DNA from: Crocinitomicaceae bacterium
GTDB taxonomy: Bacteria; Bacteroidota; Bacteroidia; Flavobacteriales_D; Crocinitomicaceae
NCBI GenBank assembly: GCA_021325675.1
Contig: JAJTCM010000001.1
Location: forward strand, 1-64,000
Length of the DNA: 64,000 bases
Direction: 5' to 3'
Shown here: positions 59,595-64,000 of the stretch, one piece after another
Layout: the number at the start of each line of letters is the position of its first letter
Position numbering within the stretch: the first letter of the stretch is position 1
Notes under the pieces: model-generated
Told to the model about the DNA's origin: nothing
The model's input: the letters and a program-made list of their open reading frames with translations, nothing else
Databases searched by the model: none
Made by a program: the position numbers and the translations under genes

Positions 59595-60437
59595 ATGAAA
59601 AAGATAGGTTACCACGACGCTGACACGTACGAGTTCTACAAAAAATATGGTTTTGCGATTTTCAGAAATGTTTTCACACCGGATGAAGTGAAACAACTCC
59701 GCCAGGGCCTGGTAGAAAGTTTCTCTCAAAAATCATCCTATCCCGACGATTGGGACAACAAGGAGCTGCTGACGAGTGTGCGTTTCGATTTTTTCAACCG
59801 TTACAAGGATTTCCGCTGGGTGTTGTTCAAACAGGGAATTACTGACGCTTTAAACACGGTGCTCGGGAAGCCGCACTTCATCCTGACGGAAAGCGTAGCG
59901 CATTACGAAGGTTTTGGCGCATGGCATAAAGACACGACGACCCAGGAAAAAATGGGTGAGCGCTTTCATTACGATGAAGATTTTAATATGATCGAATGCG
60001 GGATCTACCTGCAGGACAACGACCCTGTTTACGGTGGCGGATTGGACATCGTGCCTTTCAGTCATTTGGATAAATCAGACCCTTTTGTTCCCGTGAGCGG
60101 AAAAGGAAAGCTTTCCGGCCTGATGAACCGGATCAAAAATTACACTTCCCAGAAAAATGCCACCAAAAATGGTGTGCAGCTGGAAACAAAAGCCGGTGAT
60201 TTTGTGGTATTCAATAAAAAAGCAACTCACCGCGCAAGTCCGTGCAATGTGCCGTCCAAACCCAAAGAAATGGAAAAATACGCGATTTTCTTCCTGGCAG
60301 GTTCAGATAACGTGCATGTAAAGCTGTACACGAATTTTATCAAAAAGCGCTACGACTACATGAAAGATTACAAGCTGGATGAAGGCTACAGGCAAGCATG
60401 TGAGGAAAAAGGCGTGAAGCTGGTCCTGCCGGATTAA
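59595..60437 (+). CDS. Phytanoyl-CoA dioxygenase family protein
   Basis: This 280-residue Fe(II)/2-oxoglutarate oxygenase has an N-terminal YEFYKKYGFAIFRNVFTPDEV, the iron ligands His and Asp in AWHKDTT, and a distal His in KKATHRASPC with an Arg beside it for 2-oxoglutarate. CGIYLQDNDPVYGGGLDIVPFSH (in pieces) is typical of PhyH proteins. Between the epimerase and the acetyltransferase it may hydroxylate or otherwise oxidise a sugar or lipid of the glycan. The substrate is unknown. Confidence 0.85.
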   Translation: MKKIGYHDADTYEFYKKYGFAIFRNVFTPDEVKQLRQGLVESFSQKSSYPDDWDNKELLTSVRFDFFNRYKDFRWVLFKQGITDALNTVLGKPHFILTESVAHYEGFGAWHKDTTTQEKMGERFHYDEDFNMIECGIYLQDNDPVYGGGLDIVPFSHLDKSDPFVPVSGKGKLSGLMNRIKNYTSQKNATKNGVQLETKAGDFVVFNKKATHRASPCNVPSKPKEMEKYAIFFLAGSDNVHVKLYTNFIKKRYDYMKDYKLDEGYRQACEEKGVKLVLPD

Positions 60438-60533
60438 ATGGTTTGATTTCCAGATATTGATGTGTTGTTAGTGAGCGGACTGTGGTTTCAATAACTTTGG
60501 TACAAAAATTCCAAGTGGTTAAAACTATCGTTT

Positions 60534-61100
60534 TTATACTTTCTCCCAGGCTTGGGTTTCGGGGTTGAATTTTTTGATCACGCGCGCCGGGTTTCCAACG
60601 GCAATGGCATAATCAGGAACATCTTTCGTTACCACGGAGTTGGATCCGATAATGGAGTTTTTGCCAATTGAAGCGCCGATAACAGAAACATTTTCACCAA
60701 TCCATGCGCCGTCGCCGATCTGCACCTGTTTCAGGAGCTTAACGCCCTGGCTGATCACCGGGATATTTACGTTTTCGTAGGAATGTGTGTTGTCTGTCAC
60801 GAAAATTTTATCCGCAAACAACACGTTTTCCCCGATAATCATTTCCCCGGCACAGGAAAAATGGTTGAAATGACCGACGCAGGTCCCTTTTTTGAAAACC
60901 AGTCTCGGCGTTGATCCGTTCATTGGGTAAGCGCCAAGCCAGCATTGGTCGTGGATGATCACATTTTCATGCACTTCGATGAATTCTTTCCCTTGGATTT
61001 TCAGCGGACGAACGATAATTCCATCTAAAACCTTGAATTTACCTTTATTAAAAAGGCGGAACAACCCGGTTCTCAGCTTAAAATTAATCTTCTCAATCAT
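60534..61100 (-). CDS. Left-handed beta-helix acyltransferase (WcaF/LbH-type O-acetyltransferase)
   Basis: This 188-residue protein has hexapeptide repeats through most of its length: IIGENVLFADKIFVTDNTHSYEN, VQIGDGAWIGENVSVIGASIGKNSIIGSNSVV (in pieces) and the closing AIAVGNPARVIKK. Such enzymes move acetyl from acetyl-CoA to sugars. The His in TDNTHSY is the likely catalytic base. It is a single-gene unit with a -7 box at 61125-61132 and no co-directional neighbour. Confidence 0.87.
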   Translation of the reverse strand: MIEKINFKLRTGLFRLFNKGKFKVLDGIIVRPLKIQGKEFIEVHENVIIHDQCWLGAYPMNGSTPRLVFKKGTCVGHFNHFSCAGEMIIGENVLFADKIFVTDNTHSYENVNIPVISQGVKLLKQVQIGDGAWIGENVSVIGASIGKNSIIGSNSVVTKDVPDYAIAVGNPARVIKKFNPETQAWEKV

Positions 61101-61124
61101 CGTTTCAACGCATCAATTTAACTT

Positions 61125-61132
61125 CAAATTTA
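61125..61132 (-). promoter_or_regulatory. -7 box for the acetyltransferase gene
   Basis: The minus strand reads TAAATTTG, an exact match, 24 nt before the ATG. Confidence 0.45.
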
Positions 61133-61183
61133 ATCAATATATTTGCAAAAAGTATTGTTCAACACAATATGACGTAAAGTTTT

Positions 61184-61328
61184 TTGAACCGTATAAGACA
61201 TAGAAGTTTTTTAAAAGTATTTCTTGAAGTACATAAAAAGAGTTGGCCATGGTATGTTAAGATAATTTGATATGTACTTTGAAAGTCAAAAACATCTTAA
61301 GTTTTTATATGTCTTATATGGATCAAAA
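61184..61328. repeat. Intergenic inverted repeat (AACCATATAAGAC class)
   Basis: TTGAACCGTATAAGACATAG (61184 on) faces ATGTCTTATATGGATCAAAA ending at 61328. An inner pair TTGAAGTACATA / TATGTACTTT supports a long hairpin. It resembles the element at 34763-34911 and lies between divergent genes. Confidence 0.7.
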
Positions 61329-61379
61329 AGAATGAGCACATCAATACAATATACATAAAACGACAAGGGGCTTTCCCGG

Positions 61380-62495
61380 ATGAAAATACTGATTATCGAT
61401 AACAGCATAGGTGTCACAGGCGCCATCAAAGCGGTCCTGGATACCATTGAGGGCCTGGGGCCGGAGTTTTCTTTTGTGTTTGCTATTCCCAAAGGCGGCA
61501 GTCTCAAAGCGATGATTGAAGAAAAAGGCTATTCCTGCATCGAGATGAATTTTGTGGAAATCAGCCGTCGTCCGCTGGGAAACCTCGCTTACCCGTTCGT
61601 ATTACTGGCTAACGCTTTCCGGATTTCCCGCCTGGTGCGCCGCGAAAAGATCAATATCATCCAGGTCAACGATATTTACAATCTGAGCGCGCTCGTTGCC
61701 CGGTTATTTGTAAAGGTTAAAGTCCTGACGCACATTCGCCGGATGCCGGAATCTTTTCCGTTGAAATTGTATAGTTTGTGGGTGAAGCTCCACAGCCGTT
61801 TTTCCACTAAAATCCTGCCGGTTTCAAAAGCCAACGCCCGGATTTTCGGGAAACTGGAAAAAATAGAAGTGTTTTACGATCCTGCCATGTCTGACAGGCG
61901 GGAAGCAGCTTTTAAGCACAAACAAAGCGTCGAGCCGCTTGAAATCCTTTACCTGGCGAACTACACCCGCGGGAAAGGGCAGGAACACGCGCTTGGTGCC
62001 CTGAAGATTTTACTCAGTGAGGGTTTGAATGTGCCGTTCAGGCTTCGTTTTGTAGGCGGCGATTTTGGCTGGCAAGTCAACAAAGATTTCAGGGAAGAGC
62101 TGCAGCAAATAGCAAAAGCGGACGGTTTGGAACAATATGTTGTTTTCGACGGGCCTTCCGATACTATTTTCGAAGAAATAAAAAAAGCGGATATCATGCT
62201 GAACTTTTCCGAATCGGAGTCCTTGTCGCGCGTAACGATGGAAGCTTTGTATTACCGCATCCCGCTGATTGCAACCGACGTGGGCGGAACCAATGAAATG
62301 ATCGAAGACGGTTTTAACGGTTTCCTGGTGGAGAAAGGCAATGTGCAGCAAATGGCTGAAAAAATAAAGCAGCTGATGCTTTCCCCGGAAAAAAGATTTT
62401 ATTTTTACCGCAATAATGAAAATCTGATTGCATCGAAGTTCTCCCAGGAAAAAATCAGGGAACAGCTGAAGACAATTTATAAAAGCATTTCATGA
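61380..62495 (+). CDS. GT4-family glycosyltransferase
   Basis: This 371-residue GT-B protein begins MKILIIDNSIGVTGAIKAVLDT. The C-terminal donor domain shows EILYLANYTRGKGQEHAL, RFVGGDFGW, VVFDGPSD, and the GT4 signature FSESESLSRVTMEALYYRIPLIATDVGGTNEMIEDG (in pieces), with the conserved Glu. The donor sugar is unknown. It overlaps the next gene by 4 nt (ATGA), so the two glycosyltransferases work in one operon. Confidence 0.9.
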   Translation: MKILIIDNSIGVTGAIKAVLDTIEGLGPEFSFVFAIPKGGSLKAMIEEKGYSCIEMNFVEISRRPLGNLAYPFVLLANAFRISRLVRREKINIIQVNDIYNLSALVARLFVKVKVLTHIRRMPESFPLKLYSLWVKLHSRFSTKILPVSKANARIFGKLEKIEVFYDPAMSDRREAAFKHKQSVEPLEILYLANYTRGKGQEHALGALKILLSEGLNVPFRLRFVGGDFGWQVNKDFREELQQIAKADGLEQYVVFDGPSDTIFEEIKKADIMLNFSESESLSRVTMEALYYRIPLIATDVGGTNEMIEDGFNGFLVEKGNVQQMAEKIKQLMLSPEKRFYFYRNNENLIASKFSQEKIREQLKTIYKSIS

Positions 62496-63568
62496 AGAAG
62501 ATCCTGTTTCTGAACCCTTACCCGGAGAACGTTGCCCCAAGCCAGCGCCTGAAATTTGAGCAATACTACCCGGTTTTTGAATCGGAAGGCTTCATCCTGG
62601 ATAAAAAAGCGTTCATTTCGGAAGATTTTTGGCAGATCGTCTACAAAAAAGGCATGTTCGGCCGCAAGATTTTATACACCATCCTGGCGTATTTTCGCCG
62701 TTTTTTCCAGCTGTTTACGATCCGCAAATACGATGTTGTTTATGTGCACCTGTGGGTAACGCCTTACGGGCCGCCGGTATTTGAGTTTTTCGTGTGCCTT
62801 TTGGCTAAAAAAGTGGTGTACGACATCGACGATCTTATTTTTACAGGCCACACGAGCCGGGTGAATAAATTCTTTAAGTTCCTGAAAGGCAAAAACAAGA
62901 TGATTTACCTGATGAAGCATGCAGATCACGTCATTACCTGCACGCCTTTCCTCGATACTTTTGTCAGAAAATACAACCAGCATACAACGGATATTTCCAG
63001 CACGGTAGATACAGCTGCCCGTTACCTTCCCACGGAAAATAAGGGAAATAAACCGGTCATAATCGGGTGGAGCGGGAGCCACAGCACTTCGCGCTACCTG
63101 CATTTGCTGGATGAAGCTTTACAAATGCTGGCGAAAGAAACCGATTTTGAGCTCGTAGTGATGGGCGACAGCTCTTTTGCAATCGAAGGCGTCCGGGTTA
63201 AAGCGATGGAGTGGCGGGAAAATATCGAAATGGATACTCTCAGAACCTTTGATATTGGCTTGTATCCCTTGCCTTACGAAGAATGGGTACTCGGGAAAAG
63301 CGGCTTGAAAGCAATCCAGTACATGGCTTTGGGAATTCCGACCGTAGCAACGGATGTAGGCACGATTCACCGGATCATTGAACACGAAAAGAACGGTTTT
63401 CTCGTAGCTGACAATCAAGCCGGATTATGGAAAGAATACCTTTTGAAGCTTATCGGGGACCATCAGCTGAGAGAGGAAATGGGCAAGCTCGCCCGCCGGA
63501 AAATTGTAGCCGAATATTCCATCGAAGCGAATAAAGATAAGTACCTGGACGTGTTCAGGGCGCTTTGA
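62492..63568 (+). CDS. GT4-family glycosyltransferase
   Basis: This 358-residue GT-B protein has the N-terminal KKILFLNPYPENVAPSQRLKFEQY, then DVVYVHLWVTPYGPP and VVYDIDDLIF. The donor domain has PVIIGWSGSHSTSRYLHLL and FDIGLYPLPYEEWVLGKSGLKAIQYMALGIPTVATDVG (in pieces). This resembles glycosyltransferases of capsule and O-antigen loci. No regulatory features lie between it and the preceding gene. Confidence 0.88.
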   Translation: MKKILFLNPYPENVAPSQRLKFEQYYPVFESEGFILDKKAFISEDFWQIVYKKGMFGRKILYTILAYFRRFFQLFTIRKYDVVYVHLWVTPYGPPVFEFFVCLLAKKVVYDIDDLIFTGHTSRVNKFFKFLKGKNKMIYLMKHADHVITCTPFLDTFVRKYNQHTTDISSTVDTAARYLPTENKGNKPVIIGWSGSHSTSRYLHLLDEALQMLAKETDFELVVMGDSSFAIEGVRVKAMEWRENIEMDTLRTFDIGLYPLPYEEWVLGKSGLKAIQYMALGIPTVATDVGTIHRIIEHEKNGFLVADNQAGLWKEYLLKLIGDHQLREEMGKLARRKIVAEYSIEANKDKYLDVFRAL

Positions 63569-63570
63569 TT

Positions 63571-63619
63571 TTAACCATATAAGAGCTTTAAGATATTTTT
63601 GCTTAATATGGTTCAAAAA
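63571..63619. repeat. Short inverted repeat (AACCATATAAG class) after the glycosyltransferase operon
   Basis: TTTAACCATATAAGAGCTTT (63571 on) faces GCTTAATATGGTTCAAAAA (63601-63619). It is the most compact member of the class and could serve as a terminator. Confidence 0.6.
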
Positions 63620-63747
63620 ACTCATTTGTAAACAGATCGTTTACCTTATTTTACATTTTACCATTGTAACTTTAACTAAAATTAACGTTAAAATCGAGGG
63701 CTTAAATGCCCGCAAAAACTATTTTTACCCCGAACAAATTGAAAAAG

Positions 63748-64000
63748 ATGAAGCATTACTTACTCGCCCTGTTTTTATTAATTCTCTCTTCTTTCCAGGC
63801 ACAAACAATGCCTAAAACCCAAAAATCGCTGGCTGTCTTTTTGGATTGTTCCAACGGTGGCGAATGCTTTTTGGATTTCATCCGCCAGGAGCTGAACATC
63901 CTTACTTTTGTGCGTGACCGGACAGACGCTGACGTACAGGTTTTAATTGCCAACCAGTACAATTCCAATGGCGGCGCAGTGAGTAATCTCATGCTGATCG
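63748..64000 (+). CDS. Secreted protein of unknown function (3' truncated by window edge)
   Basis: ATG 63748 opens a frame that runs to the window end (84 codons seen). It begins with a signal peptide (MKHYLLALFLLILSSFQAQ), then KSLAVFLDCSNGGECFLDFI and FVRDRTDADVQVLIANQYNSNGG. The FVRDRxxADV phrase recalls an uncharacterised secreted or outer-membrane family of Bacteroidota, but I cannot name it. The opposite-strand frame here is a shadow. Confidence 0.72.
   Translation, partial: MKHYLLALFLLILSSFQAQTMPKTQKSLAVFLDCSNGGECFLDFIRQELNILTFVRDRTDADVQVLIANQYNSNGGAVSNLMLI

Noticed and set aside
5345-63619. Repeated ACCACATAGG-like words considered as a CRISPR array
   Set aside because: They are scattered inverted repeats in single intergenic spaces, with no regular direct-repeat/spacer pattern and no cas genes.

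Overview
The window reads as a chromosome segment of a Bacteroidota bacterium, probably Flavobacteriales. The evidence is: -7 boxes of the form TAnnTTTG in front of many genes, no clear Shine-Dalgarno sites, typical families (DUF4783, DUF4139/DUF4140, thioredoxin-reductase-like ferredoxin-NADP reductase, ABC-F EttA, Omp85-like barrel), and lipoproteins. The genus cannot be fixed from the sequence; a Fluviicola/Crocinitomicaceae-like organism is only a guess. No rRNA, tRNA, CRISPR array, transposase or integrase was seen.

1-22.7 kb (+ strand): a hybrid NRPS/PKS biosynthetic cluster that runs off the left edge. NRPS 1 (A-T-C-A-T, partial) is followed by a five-gene extender-unit cassette: 3-hydroxyacyl-CoA dehydrogenase, free-standing ACP, acyl-CoA dehydrogenase, KAS III-like protein and FkbH. 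This is the methoxymalonyl/hydroxymalonyl-ACP gene set without the O-methyltransferase. A 4578-residue protein follows: KS-(decayed AT)-ACP-C-A-T-C-A-T-C-A-T-E-TE. Specificity residues read by eye give Thr for the first adenylation domain and Ser for the last two; the final Ser should be epimerised. The KS module keeps only a shortened AT with GHSxG changed to GAGLG, so its extender must arrive in trans, most simply from the FkbH-dependent ACP, perhaps handled by the KAS III-like protein, whose catalytic residues are altered.

22.6-29 kb (mostly - strand): a dihaem cytochrome c whose 3' end overlaps the NRPS stop, then a visibly AT-rich defence island. The island has a short type II CBASS operon (CD-NTase, E2-like protein, S-4TM effector), a divergent XRE regulator/small protein pair with a palindromic operator, and a two-gene sce7726/sce7725 operon of unknown function with a PD-(D/E)xK-like motif. 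That pair is the best candidate for an undescribed defence system.

29-44.3 kb: a penicillin-acylase-family hydrolase, a small membrane protein, and an overlapping type II thioesterase + Sfp-type PPTase pair that probably serves the NRPS cluster from across the island. Housekeeping genes follow: Omp85-like barrel, DEAD-box helicase, YchJ-like protein, EttA, lipoprotein, DUF4139 protein, ferredoxin-NADP reductase, DUF4783 protein and a secreted SOD with a long C-terminal extension.

44.3-64 kb: rlmH, galE, a membrane protein, then a surface-glycan locus. It makes and activates pseudaminic acid (pseB, pseC, two GNATs, pseI, pseF; no pseG seen), carries an acetamidino module (HisH/HisF/WbpG-type), a Wzx flippase, glycosyltransferases, an epimerase, a PhyH-type dioxygenase and an acetyltransferase. 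A signal-peptide protein runs off the right edge.

Many intergenic spaces outside the island hold long imperfect inverted repeats whose arms are built of short quasi-tandem words (ACCACATAGG-, GCCACAAAGACAC- and GAGAATGGAAAATTAAG-like). They lie mostly at operon ends, with one inside the extender-unit operon.
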